From Miltoncostaea sp963762825 (GTDB lineage: Bacteria; Actinomycetota; Thermoleophilia; Miltoncostaeales; Miltoncostaeaceae), in contig CAVXLZ010000002.1 in assembly GCA_963762825.1 (NCBI GenBank), positions 558,001 through 622,000 of the forward strand: 64,000 bases of DNA, written 5' to 3'. A program made the translations under genes and the position numbers. A model generated the notes under the pieces. It searched no databases and was not told the DNA's origin. It worked only from the letters and a program-made list of their open reading frames with translations. Positions 34,553 to 45,444 of this stretch are shown here, in pieces (the stretch's first letter is position 1; each line of letters starts with the position of its first letter).

Positions 34553-34761
34553 GCGCGGGTGGCGGGGTCGGGCTTCTCCGCCTCGAGGCCCGATGGCGGG
34601 GCGGAGACCTCGTCGCCGGCGCCGCGCTCGACCAACAGCGCGAGCAACTCGGCCTCGCGGGCCATGCGGGCCGACTTGAGCCCGATCACGACCACGTACA
34701 TCAGAAGCGCGAAGAGGACGACGCCGTAGGCGGCGACCACGTACTGGGCGCCGGTGCTCAT
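34549..34761 (-). CDS. ccmD: CcmD-like small membrane protein
   Basis: The product has 70 residues with one hydrophobic helix (YVVAAYGVVLFALLMYVVVIGL) near the start and a charged C-terminal tail. Size, topology and place directly after ccmC fit CcmD, the small subunit that helps CcmABC release haem-loaded CcmE. CcmD sequences are poorly conserved, so the call rests mostly on context. It overlaps both neighbours by four bases. Confidence 0.7.
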   Translation of the reverse strand: MSTGAQYVVAAYGVVLFALLMYVVVIGLKSARMAREAELLALLVERGAGDEVSAPPSGLEAEKPDPATRA

Positions 34762-35453
34762 GTCGCCGCCTCGAGGCGCAGCTTGATGCGTCGCATCGCA
34801 CGTTCGGCGCGGCGCTGCACCAGCTCGAGCTGGAGAATGGTGAGGAACGCCCCGATCGCGGCGGCGAGGCTCACCAGGAACCACACCAGCATGCTGCTCG
34901 ACATGTTGGCTCCGCTCGTCGTGAACACGACCGGGTGCACGAACGAGCGGGCGACCCTGACCGAGTAGAACGAGAGCGGGACCGACGCGAATGCCGCGAT
35001 GGAGTAGATCGCCGAGTACCGCAGGCGCAGCTCCCCCTCCACCGAGGACCGCAGCACGAAGTAGGCCGAGTACAGGAGCAGCACGATCATGAAGGTGACG
35101 AGGCGGGGATCGGTCCAGACCCACCAGGTTCCCCACGAGGCCTTCGCCCAGATCGAGCCGGTGATCACCACCAGCACCGAGAACGCGAGGCCGATGCCGA
35201 TCGCGATGCTCGAGACGTCGTCGTGGCGGGAGTCGCGCGTGCGGAGGTAGCGGATCCCCGCGATGCACCCGACCGTGAACGCGAGCAGGCAGACGAGGGC
35301 GATCGCCACATGGAAGTAGAAGATCTTCTGGATGATCCCCTGATCGGCGTCCTCGGGCGCCACGAAGAAGACGCCGAACGCGGCCAGTGCGGTGAGGGCG
35401 GCGGTGAGCGTCCCGGTGAGAGTCAGACGCCGGGCCGAACGCGTGTCAGTCAT
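34758..35453 (-). CDS. ccmC: Haem exporter / CcmC-type cytochrome c maturation protein
   Basis: This 231-residue protein has six membrane helices. The tryptophan-rich haem-handling motif WGTWWVWTDPRL lies in the periplasmic loop, with flanking histidines in FYFHVAIA and SFVHPVVF. CcmC loads haem onto CcmE. ATG 35453 overlaps the ccmB stop by eight bases; an in-frame ATG nine bases upstream (35462) is equally possible. No ccmE, ccmF or ccmG is in the window. Confidence 0.9.
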   Translation of the reverse strand: MTDTRSARRLTLTGTLTAALTALAAFGVFFVAPEDADQGIIQKIFYFHVAIALVCLLAFTVGCIAGIRYLRTRDSRHDDVSSIAIGIGLAFSVLVVITGSIWAKASWGTWWVWTDPRLVTFMIVLLLYSAYFVLRSSVEGELRLRYSAIYSIAAFASVPLSFYSVRVARSFVHPVVFTTSGANMSSSMLVWFLVSLAAAIGAFLTILQLELVQRRAERAMRRIKLRLEAAT

Positions 35454-36144
35454 CGAAGACATGCTCGTACGTCGCGTAGGCCACAAGCCCGAAGATTACC
35501 GCATAGACCCCCAAAAACAGGCAGTAGCCCCGGTATTCGGCCAGGTCGTTCGTCCCCCCTGTGACCGCCTGGGTGGCGCCGGACGCCGCGATCACCACCG
35601 GCAGCAGAGAGGGCAGGAACAACACGGGGAGCAGCAGCTCGCGGGCGCGGGCGAAGAGCGCCAGACAGGCGAGGAGGGAGCCCAGGATCGCGATCCCGAG
35701 ATTCGCAAGGAGGCACACGACCCCGATCAACGCCAGGTCGCCGGGCTCGGCGCCGCGCACGAAGAACAGCGTCACCAAAGGCACCGCCACGATCTCGACC
35801 GCGACGAGGTAGAGGTAGATCGCGCCGGCTTTCGCCACCAGGAGCAGGTCGCGCGGCACCGGAGTGGCGAGGATCCCGTCGAGGACCCGCTGCTCGCGCT
35901 CGGGTACCCACGAGCGACCGACCCCCAGCACTGCGGTGAGGGCCAGCGTGGCCCAGAGGATCCCCCCGGAGACCGCCGAGAGGTTCTGGCCGCGGCCTCC
36001 GAAGGCGAACTGGAAGATCGTCATCGCGACGACGGCGAAGAGGAGCATCGCCGCCAGCGTGTCGCGCGTGCGCAGCTCCAGGCGTAGGTCCTTCAGCAGC
36101 AGCGCACGCAGCTGACGGGTCGCTGAGGGTCGGCCCCGGCTCAC
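35446..36144 (-). CDS. ccmB: Haem exporter permease CcmB
   Basis: The 232-residue product starts with LLKDLRLELRTRDTLAAM and has six predicted membrane helices, with REQRVLDGILATPVPRDLLLVAK in the cytoplasmic loop as usual. It is the permease of the CcmAB transporter that frees haem-bound CcmE. GTG 36144 overlaps the ccmA stop (GTGA). Confidence 0.9.
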   Translation of the reverse strand: MSRGRPSATRQLRALLLKDLRLELRTRDTLAAMLLFAVVAMTIFQFAFGGRGQNLSAVSGGILWATLALTAVLGVGRSWVPEREQRVLDGILATPVPRDLLLVAKAGAIYLYLVAVEIVAVPLVTLFFVRGAEPGDLALIGVVCLLANLGIAILGSLLACLALFARARELLLPVLFLPSLLPVVIAASGATQAVTGGTNDLAEYRGYCLFLGVYAVIFGLVAYATYEHVFDD

Positions 36145-36833
36145 GACACCAGCTCCTCGTATCGAGTGCGGAAGGCCCGCCCGCCGGACCCGGCGGTCGC
36201 CTCCTCGAGCACCACGCGCCCGGCGCGCAGCACGACGACCCGGCCCGCGAGGGCCACGCCCCTCTCGACCTCGTGGGTCACGATGACGGCGCCGCGCGAG
36301 CTCCCGAGATCCTCGAGAACCCGGTCGAGCAGCCGCGCCCCGGCCGCATCGAGGCCCGAGTACGGCTCGTCGAGCAACAGCAGCTGCGGCTCGTGCAGCA
36401 GCGCCCGGGCGAGGCCGAGCCGCTGCGCCATCCCCCTGCTGAACGTTCGCACCGGATCGAACGAGCGCGCCAGCAACCCCACCTGGTCCAGACCCGCGTC
36501 GACCCGCTCGCGCACGTCCGCCAGGCCGTGGAGGTCGGCGTAGAACTCGAGGTTCTGCCGCGCGGTGAGATCGAGGTAGACGAGTGGGTCGTGGCCCAGA
36601 TAGCCGATCTCGGCGCGGGCCTGCCGGGCGCCGTCCGGCAGGGACCGACCGCACACCGAGAGGACACCCTGCTCCGGCCGTAGGAGGGTGGCGACCATCC
36701 TCAGGAGGGTGCTCTTGCCGGCGCCGTTCGGCCCGAGCACCGCCAGGCATTCGCCCGCCGCCAGTCTGAGATCGACGCGATCGACGGCCCGTCGATCGCC
36801 GAAACGCTTCACGAGCCCGGCTCCTTCGACCAG
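36141..36833 (-). CDS. ccmA: Haem exporter ATPase CcmA
   Basis: The 230-residue ABC ATPase shows Walker A GPNGAGKST, signature FSRGMAQR, Walker B LLLLDEP and the switch histidine in VTHE. It powers the CcmABC complex. The start is not obvious. CTG 36833 gives the usual first strand (VEGAGLVKRFG). GTG 36812 begins after this strand. The frame runs upstream into the ubiA gene only because that gene has a frame break; the apparent 530-residue fusion is an artefact. Confidence 0.88.
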   Translation of the reverse strand: MVEGAGLVKRFGDRRAVDRVDLRLAAGECLAVLGPNGAGKSTLLRMVATLLRPEQGVLSVCGRSLPDGARQARAEIGYLGHDPLVYLDLTARQNLEFYADLHGLADVRERVDAGLDQVGLLARSFDPVRTFSRGMAQRLGLARALLHEPQLLLLDEPYSGLDAAGARLLDRVLEDLGSSRGAVIVTHEVERGVALAGRVVVLRAGRVVLEEATAGSGGRAFRTRYEELVS

Positions 36834-36844
36834 CGCGGGGCCCT

Positions 36845-37733
36845 CTATAGCGTCACCTCGGCGAGGGTGAAGGCGAGAAAGAGCATGGCGAGTAGGCCGT
36901 TGGACTGCGCGAAAGCCGCCTGGATGCGGCTCGTGTCGTCCGGCCGGACGATCGCGTTCTCGTAGAGCAGCACGGCAGCACAGACCACGACACCCGCGAA
37001 GTAGACCCCGCCGGCGCCGGCCGCTGCGCCGGCGCCGGCCAGGAGCGCGATCGCGGTCACGTGGAGGCCGCGCGTGAACCACAGCGCGCGCGACTCGCCG
37101 AAGCGGGCGGGGATCGAGTGGACCCCGTGGGCCCGATCGAAGTCGAACGTCGAGCAGGGCATAGATGACATCGAAGCCGGCGATCCACGCGGCGACGCCG
37201 AGGCCGAGCATGATCGGAGCCGGCCCGAGTTCGCCGGTCACGGCGAGCCACGCCCCCATCGGCGCGATGCCGATGGTCAGCCCGAGCGCGAGATGACAGG
37301 CCCACGTGACGCGCTTGGCGAGGGGGTAGAGGACGAACGCGACCACCGGCACCGGCCAGAGCACCCACGTCTCCTCCGGCAGCTGCGAGACCGCGACCAG
37401 CAGCAGGGCCAGGCTCAGGGCGCAGAACGACACCACCTGTCCCACCCGCAGGCGCCCCGAGGGGAGCTCGCGCGAGGCCGTGCGCGGATTGGCCGCGTCG
37501 ATGTCGGCATCGATCATGCGGTTGAGCGCCATCGCCAGACTGCGGGCTCCCACCATCGCGAGGAGGATCCACCCGAGCGTCGCCGCGCGCGGGATCTCCA
37601 TGGCCGCGAGCAACGCTGCGGCCAGGGCGAACGGAAGGGCGAAGATCGTGTGCGAGAAGCGCACGAGGCCGAGCAGGGCGGGCACGAGCCCGAGCCCCGC
37701 GGCCTGTGGCGCGGCCCCCGAGGAGGTGGTCAC
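36845..37733 (-). CDS. UbiA-family prenyltransferase, probably MqnP-like (frame-disrupted)
   Basis: Joining two frames gives a protein of about 295 residues. The first aspartate motif is NRMIDADIDAANPRT, and the second follows GFDVIYALLDVDFDRAHG. About eight membrane helices match UbiA, and the N-terminus (RFSHTIFALPFALAAALLA) is typical of 4-hydroxybenzoate- or futalosine-pathway members. An extra A at 37146/37147 breaks the frame inside the second aspartate motif and is probably a sequencing error. GTG 37733 follows TAACAT by seven bases. The gene heads the leftward haem and ccm block. Confidence 0.82.
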
Positions 37734-37740
37734 GGCACCG

Positions 37741-37746
37741 ATGTTA
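37741..37746 (-). promoter_or_regulatory. -10 element TAACAT of the ubiA-ccm-hem block
   Basis: TAACAT lies seven bases before GTG 37733, with no ribosome binding site between. Genes from here to 29387 follow with overlaps or gaps of at most 11 bases, so this may serve the whole block. Confidence 0.5.
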
Positions 37747-37795
37747 CCGTCGCGCCGAGAGGTCTACTTCGGGTGGGATTTCCCCGCCTGACGCC

Positions 37796-38200
37796 TCACC
37801 CCCCCGGAGCCTGCGGCCGGTAGGTGCCGAAACTCCACACGTTGCCGTCGCAGTCGCGGGCCGAGAACTCGCGCGATCCGTAGTCCTGGTCGGTCAGGTC
37901 GCTCACGATCTCGGCCCCCGCCTCGATGGCGGTCGCGTGGAGCGCGTCGGGGTCCTCCACGACCACGTAGAGGGCCAGCGGACCGGGCAGGCAGAACGGG
38001 TTCTCGCCCGCACGCGAGGTGTCGCTGACCATGACGACACCCGTCCCGATGAGGATCTCGGCGTGCTCGAGCGGCTGATCGGTCTCGGGCGGATACACCA
38101 TCAGGGGGCGTGCCGCGAACGCGCGCTCGAGCCATGCGATCGCGGCGCGCGGATCGCGATAGGGGACGATCGGGAACGCGCCCTCGTACGTGTCGGGCAT
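37796..38200 (-). CDS. VOC (glyoxalase/PhnB-like) protein
   Basis: The 134-residue protein has the paired beta-alpha-beta-beta-beta units of the VOC superfamily: FPIVPYRDPRAAIAWLERAF and LALYVVVEDPDALHATAIEAGAE, ending in DCDGNVWSFG. These small metal-binding dimers are lyases, isomerases or resistance proteins, so the reaction cannot be named. ATG 38200 follows GAGGAGG. The AraC gene just upstream on the same strand is a likely regulator. Confidence 0.78.
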   Translation of the reverse strand: MPDTYEGAFPIVPYRDPRAAIAWLERAFAARPLMVYPPETDQPLEHAEILIGTGVVMVSDTSRAGENPFCLPGPLALYVVVEDPDALHATAIEAGAEIVSDLTDQDYGSREFSARDCDGNVWSFGTYRPQAPGG

Positions 38201-38238
38201 AGCGGGCCTCCTCGTGTTGCTCGACGACTCATGGGAGG

Positions 38239-39102
38239 TTATGAGGCCGTCGGCGAGCGTTCTTGGATGGAATTGACGCCCTCGGCAAGCAGTGCGGTCG
38301 GGGTGAGGCCCGCCAGGTCGCGGACCTCGCGGGCAAGGTGGGCCTGATCGGAGAATCCGCACGAGGCGGCGACGCGCGCAAGCCCGAGGCCCGGATCCTC
38401 GCTCAGAAGCGCCGTGAGCCGCTCGAAGCGCACGACGCGGGCGAAGGCCTTGGGAGCCAGCCCCACGTTCTCGCGGAAGCAGGCGATGAGCCGGCGGTGG
38501 CTCCAGCCCAGATCGCGGGCCAGCTCGCCGATGGCCAGCCGCCCACCCGATGCGGAAACGCGCCCGAGCGCCCAGGAGATCTCCGGGCCGACCGGCACGG
38601 ACGCGGCCAGGCGGGCGGTGATCGCCCGGTCGATCAGGCCGAAGCGCGCCTGCCAGTCGGGCGCGTCCGCGAGACGCTCGACCAGCCGATCTCCATCGGA
38701 CCCGAGCAGATCCCCGAGAGCGACGCAGCGATTGGCCAGCTCGCCCATCGGCACGCCGAGCAGGCGCCGGGCGCCGAGCGGGGTCAGGTCCACCTGAAGG
38801 CATCGCGCCGAACCCTCGTGCCCGACGATCACGGGCCCCTCGGTCAGACCCGAGGCGAAGGACCCGAACCGCTCCGGCGTGTGCCCGGGTCGCCGCGGGT
38901 CGGCGATGCTCCAGCCCTCTCCGAGGTCGAGGATCACGGGGACGTGGGCGACCGGTAGCTCGCGAAACCGCACCGGGGCGCGTTCGCGTTGGGAGAACCC
39001 GGCGTAGCCGATCACGATGCCCGACAGCCCGAGCCCCGGCGTGCCGGTCAGATGCTCCACGGCCATCGGGTCACGGTAGACCAGCACGGGCGTCCGAGCC
39101 AC
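38239..39102 (-). CDS. AraC-family transcriptional regulator
   Basis: The protein has 287 residues. The last 100 form the two helix-turn-helix motifs of AraC proteins: LAIGELARDLGWSHRRLIACFRENVGLAPKAFARVVRFERL and LARVAASCGFSDQAHLAREVRDLAGLTP. The N-terminal region is a beta-rich ligand-sensing domain. It lies 38 bases upstream of the VOC gene, which it probably controls. The start is GTG 39102; an in-frame ATG at residue 13 is an alternative. Confidence 0.88.
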   Translation of the reverse strand: MARTPVLVYRDPMAVEHLTGTPGLGLSGIVIGYAGFSQRERAPVRFRELPVAHVPVILDLGEGWSIADPRRPGHTPERFGSFASGLTEGPVIVGHEGSARCLQVDLTPLGARRLLGVPMGELANRCVALGDLLGSDGDRLVERLADAPDWQARFGLIDRAITARLAASVPVGPEISWALGRVSASGGRLAIGELARDLGWSHRRLIACFRENVGLAPKAFARVVRFERLTALLSEDPGLGLARVAASCGFSDQAHLAREVRDLAGLTPTALLAEGVNSIQERSPTAS

Positions 39103-39310
39103 AGGAAAGGCGCGGGCGGGCGCATGACCCGGACGTCACGGCCCTACCCGGAGCAGTAGTGTCCCGCAGCCCGAACCACGCATCACCTCGATGAGGCGTG
39201 GGCCGTCGCGTCCGCGACGCAGAGGAGGCGCTCGACGCTCCAGCCCGGTCCGCGGAGAACGTCCGCGTAGACCATGGTGGTGGGGAGGGCCCTCCAGGGA
39301 TCGGTGGCGA
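39103..39310. other. Intergenic region without a recognised gene
   Basis: These 208 bases separate the AraC gene from the VanX-like gene on the same strand. Short open frames exist but show no motif and no start signal. Nothing further can be supported. Confidence 0.5.
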
Positions 39311-39991
39311 CTACCCCGGCGGCGGTGCTGCGGCGCCGTAGATGGCGGGCCGGCCCGCCACCAGGCCCCAGAACTGGTCTCCGTAGTCGAAGTGCCACCA
39401 CTCCTCGTGGTACGCGGTGAAGCCCTGGTCGTGCATGCCCCAGAAGAGCATCCGCCGCAGATCGCGCGCCTCGCCGGGGACGTCTTCCAGACCACGCGCC
39501 GCCGCTTCCTCGACGAACGCGTCGAAGTCGGTGCCCAGATCCAGCGGCCGCCCGTCCTCGTCGCCGACAGTCAGGTCGACGGCGCCACCGGTGAGATGGG
39601 GCGGCGGCGCGTGGAAGGAGCGGGACGGCGGCGTGACGTAGCGGGCGGCCGCCTCCTCGAGCGCCGCGGCGGGCCAATCGTGATGGACCATGGTCAGCTC
39701 GTCGAGGTAGGCGCCGTACAGGGCGGCCTGGGTGGCGATCGGCCGATAGGCATCCCACACCACCAGGCTGCGCCCGCCGGGGAGTCCCTCGGCAACCGCG
39801 CCGAGGCGGGCGGCGACCCCCTCTCGGATCCATCCCTCCGAGAGCGCGCCGGGCAGCCCCAGGGCGTGGTACCGCGGCGCATCGTGCACGCGCGGCCCGA
39901 TCTCCGCGACCCGCACCAGCGGCTCATCGACCGCCTCGATGGCGACCTCCTGCCAGCCGTAGGTCGAGATGAGCTGGGGGATCGCGGTCAT
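39311..39991 (-). CDS. D-alanyl-D-alanine dipeptidase-like peptidase (VanX family)
   Basis: The 226-residue peptidase M15D protein has its zinc-binding residues in HLTGGAVDLTV (H, D) and EEWWHFDYGD (E and H). DAYRPIATQAALY before it supplies the arginine that stabilises the transition state. It cleaves short D-amino-acid peptides, probably in cell-wall recycling; without vanA/vanH neighbours a resistance role is unlikely. There is no signal peptide, so it acts in the cytoplasm. ATG 39991 overlaps the SDR stop. Confidence 0.87.
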   Translation of the reverse strand: MTAIPQLISTYGWQEVAIEAVDEPLVRVAEIGPRVHDAPRYHALGLPGALSEGWIREGVAARLGAVAEGLPGGRSLVVWDAYRPIATQAALYGAYLDELTMVHHDWPAAALEEAAARYVTPPSRSFHAPPPHLTGGAVDLTVGDEDGRPLDLGTDFDAFVEEAAARGLEDVPGEARDLRRMLFWGMHDQGFTAYHEEWWHFDYGDQFWGLVAGRPAIYGAAAPPPG

Positions 39992-40692
39992 CGCCCGGCC
40001 CACTCGGCGGCATCGATCCGCGGCCCCGGGTCCTCGCCGGCGGCGATCGCGATGAAGGGCTCGAGCACGCTCGAGGGGTGAGGGACCGTCGCGGGATCCT
40101 CACCCGGATAGGCCGAGGCCCTCATTTCGGTCCGGAGGGGCCCGGGGTTCACCGCCACGCAACGGATCCCGGCGTCGCGAAGCTCCTCGCGGAGCATCGA
40201 CGACACGCCCTCGATCGCCAGCTTGGAGACGGCGTAGGCACCCCACCCCGCGCGTCCGGCGGCCCCGGAGGTCACGGTGATGATTGCTGCCCCCTGGGAC
40301 AGAGCCGGGATCAACGCCCGGGTCATGGCCACCGTGCCCGTGAGGTTGACCGCCGTCACGGCCTCCCAGAGGTCGTCGGGATACTCTGCGATCGGACGCC
40401 GTTCCCCGAGGAGCCCCGCGTTGTTGACGACCACATCGACGCGGCCCAGCAGGGCGATCGCCTGCGATGCGGCGGCGGCCACGGCCGCGGGATCGCCGAG
40501 ATCCAGGGCGACGCCGTGCGCCTCGCCGCCCCCGGCCCGGATCCGCTCCAGAGTCCCCTCCAGATGCCGGGCGCTCGTCGCCGTGGCCACGATACGCGCA
40601 CCCTCCGCGGCGAATCCCTCGGCGATGGCGCGGCCGAGGCCTCGTGATGCCCCGGTCACGACTGCGCGCGCGCCCGAGAGCCGCTCACCCAT
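39988..40692 (-). CDS. Short-chain dehydrogenase/reductase
   Basis: This encodes 234 residues. The cofactor motif is TGASRGLGRAIAEG, the structural NNAG follows, and the catalytic set is Ser in TVTSGAAGRAG, Tyr-x3-Lys in YAVSK. The Arg after TGASRG suggests NADP preference. The substrate is unknown. It is coupled to the VanX-like gene by a four-base overlap, which may reflect only shared transcription. Confidence 0.9.
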   Translation of the reverse strand: MGERLSGARAVVTGASRGLGRAIAEGFAAEGARIVATATSARHLEGTLERIRAGGGEAHGVALDLGDPAAVAAAASQAIALLGRVDVVVNNAGLLGERRPIAEYPDDLWEAVTAVNLTGTVAMTRALIPALSQGAAIITVTSGAAGRAGWGAYAVSKLAIEGVSSMLREELRDAGIRCVAVNPGPLRTEMRASAYPGEDPATVPHPSSVLEPFIAIAAGEDPGPRIDAAEWAGR

Positions 40693-40734
40693 CTCGCACC
40701 GACCCCCTCAACCGTACGCCCTCCGCGCGGGCTG

Positions 40735-41175
40735 CTACTTGATCTGCTGCCGCGGCGGGTCCGGAACCTCGGGCGTGGGAGATGCCGGGAAGACGTCGCT
40801 CTCGGCCGAGAGCCCCGCCACCGCGGCCACGTAGGCCGCGACGTTCCTCGCATCCTGCCCGGTGGCGAGGTCGCGCGGCATCGGAAGCTGGGCCTCCTTG
40901 ATCCAACGCTCGATCGTGCCCGCGAACTGGGAGTCCTCGAATCCTGCCTGCCGCGACGCCCGCCACGAATCGTCGAGGTTCGGGCCGATCAGGCCCTTGC
41001 TGCCGGCGTCGTCGAGCACGTGACAGCTCGCGCAGAGGTTGGTGAAGGTCGTCTTGCCGGCGGCGAGATCGACCGGCTCCTCGCTGCCCCCGCAGGCCGT
41101 GAGCCCGGCGATCGAGGCCCCGGCCACGACGAGTGCGGCCACGCGCGCGGCCCGGCGACGGAGGAAATGGCTCAT
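40735..41175 (-). CDS. Lipoprotein cytochrome c of the oxidase operon
   Basis: The 146-residue protein has a lipobox LTAC near residue 30, so it is tethered outside the membrane. One haem site, C-x2-CH, lies in NLCASCHVLD, and a distal methionine in QLPMPRDL. It probably passes electrons to CuA in subunit II, like the fused cytochrome c of caa3 oxidases, but as a separate chain. ATG 41175 overlaps the coxC stop. It is last in the oxidase operon, and the Ccm genes 4 kb away would attach its haem. Confidence 0.88.
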   Translation of the reverse strand: MSHFLRRRAARVAALVVAGASIAGLTACGGSEEPVDLAAGKTTFTNLCASCHVLDDAGSKGLIGPNLDDSWRASRQAGFEDSQFAGTIERWIKEAQLPMPRDLATGQDARNVAAYVAAVAGLSAESDVFPASPTPEVPDPPRQQIK

Positions 41176-41799
41176 ACGAGATACACCAGGACGTAGAGGA
41201 GGATCCAGACCACATCGACGAAGTGCCAGTAGAGGCTGCCGGCCTGGAGCGGCGTGGACCACTCAGGGGTGAAGTCCCGCGCCCTCCTCACCCGGATGTA
41301 GCAGAGGGTCAGGATCGTGAGGCCCACGAAGACGTGCAGGCCGTGGAACCCGGTCAGGGTGTAGAAGGCCGACCCGAAGGCCTGGCTCTGCGGCGTGAAG
41401 CCGAGGTGGATGTACTCGTTGATCTGGATTATCAGGAAGGTGAGGCCGAGCAGCATCGTCACCAGCAGACCCCGCTCGAGGCCCCTGCGGTCCTTGTGGT
41501 GCTTGAGCCTCACCTCGGCCCAATGCAGGGTGAAGCTCGACGCCACGAGGATCGCGGTGTTGACGCCGGTGATGATCTTCGGAAGCTCGAAGGGCTCGCC
41601 CGGCGTCGTTCAGCGGCGGCCACTGGTCGGCCACGTTGAAACGGACGAAGAAGTAGGCGGCGAAGAGCGAGCCGAACAGCATCACCTCGGAGCCGATGAA
41701 GAACATCATCGACAGCATCCCCATGCTGATCTGGTTCGTCCGCTGGGGCGGGGGGCCCGCCTGGCCGGACGGGCTCAGTGTGGGGTCGACCGTGGCCAT
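41172..41799 (-). CDS. coxC: Cytochrome c oxidase subunit III (frame-disrupted)
   Basis: The joined frames give about 208 residues with five membrane helices, the short form of subunit III. MMFFIGSEVMLFGSLFAAYFFVR and SFTLHWAEVR in the first half, GFHGLHVFVGL and YWHFVDVVWILLYVLVYL at the end, are family signatures, including the conserved Glu and His. One extra C in the run at 41599-41601 breaks the frame between APPLNDAG and EPFELPK-like sequence. Subunit III stabilises proton uptake by subunit I. It starts three bases after the coxA stop. Confidence 0.87.
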
Positions 41800-41802
41800 C
41801 GG

Positions 41803-44565
<2,763 letters not shown>

Positions 44566-44585
44566 GAGGGTCCTCTGTTACCTGG

Positions 44586-45347
44586 TCACGGCTGGGCGGG
44601 GGCGGGGGTCGCCGGCGGGGGAGCGGCGGCGGCGGCCACCTCGGTCTCGGCCTTCGCCAGCCACGCCTCGTAGTCGGCCGGCTCCATCACGATGACGCGG
44701 GTGCGCATGATCGCGTGCCCGACGCCGCAGAGCTCGGCGCAGATGACCTGATACGTACCGACCCGGTTCGGATCGAAGTTGACATATGTAGTGATTCCGG
44801 GGACGACGTCCTGCTTGACGCGGAACTCCACGACGTAGAAATCGTGGATGACATCCTTCGAGCGCATGCGCAGCTCGACCTGCCGCCCGACCGGCACACG
44901 GAGGTCTCCGCTCCCGACCTGCCCGCCCGGATACGTGAAGTCCCACGCGAACTGCTGGGCGGTGACGTCCACGACCAGGCGATCACTCGCGCGCGCCTCG
45001 TTGTCGGCGAGGACCAGATACGCCCAGACGGCCATCACGACGAGGAGGAGCGTCGGCACCAGCGTCCAGACGATCTCGAGCTTGGTGTTGCCGTGGACCG
45101 GCGGGCCGTCGCTCTCGTCGCCGGGAGCAGCGCGAAAGCGCCACGCGCTGTAGACGAGGACGACGGCGACGAGGGTGAAGATGGCGACCGACGCCCAGAC
45201 GACGAACCACATCAGGGTGTCGACCCGCTCGGCCTGCTCCGCGGCCTGTATCGGGATCCAGTCGATGAACAGGGCGGTCGCCGCCGTCAGTCCTCCGATG
45301 ATCACCGTGAGGATGATGAGCGGGACCGTGTGGCGGCTCCTCAGCAC
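44586..45347 (-). CDS. coxB: Cytochrome c oxidase subunit II
   Basis: The 253-residue subunit has two membrane helices (about 8-30 and 45-68) and a cupredoxin domain. The CuA ligands are H in KDVIHDFYV and C-x3-C-x3-H in CAELCGVGH with a following Met, all present. A Pro/Ala tail of 30 residues ends the chain; no cytochrome c domain is fused. It accepts electrons from cytochrome c. GTG 45347 opens the operon and follows TAGGTT by seven bases. Confidence 0.95.
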   Translation of the reverse strand: MLRSRHTVPLIILTVIIGGLTAATALFIDWIPIQAAEQAERVDTLMWFVVWASVAIFTLVAVVLVYSAWRFRAAPGDESDGPPVHGNTKLEIVWTLVPTLLLVVMAVWAYLVLADNEARASDRLVVDVTAQQFAWDFTYPGGQVGSGDLRVPVGRQVELRMRSKDVIHDFYVVEFRVKQDVVPGITTYVNFDPNRVGTYQVICAELCGVGHAIMRTRVIVMEPADYEAWLAKAETEVAAAAAPPPATPAPAQP

Positions 45348-45354
45348 GGCCGGG

Positions 45355-45360
45355 AACCTA
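45355..45360 (-). promoter_or_regulatory. -10 element TAGGTT of the cytochrome oxidase operon
   Basis: TGATAGGTT resembles an extended -10 and lies seven bases before the coxB GTG. No ribosome binding site is present, so the oxidase message probably begins at its start codon. Confidence 0.55.
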
Positions 45361-45444
45361 TCACGCGTTTCCCGCCGCGAAAGGGGCTTCCGAGCGGGTC
45401 AGACGTCCCTAGGAACGAGGCGTTCGGTTCTCGCCCGACCGAAA

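Noticed and set aside
36141..37733. An apparent UbiA-CcmA fusion protein of 530 residues
   Set aside because: The fusion arises only because one extra base in ubiA shifts reading into the ccmA frame; the true UbiA C-terminus lies in the other frame.
39136..39310. A possible gene remnant before the VanX-like gene
   Set aside because: Short frames without start signal, motif or similarity that I can recognise.
39311..39991. A vancomycin-resistance cluster because of the VanX-like gene
   Set aside because: No vanA, vanH, vanS or vanR accompany it; stand-alone D,D-dipeptidases are common in wall recycling.
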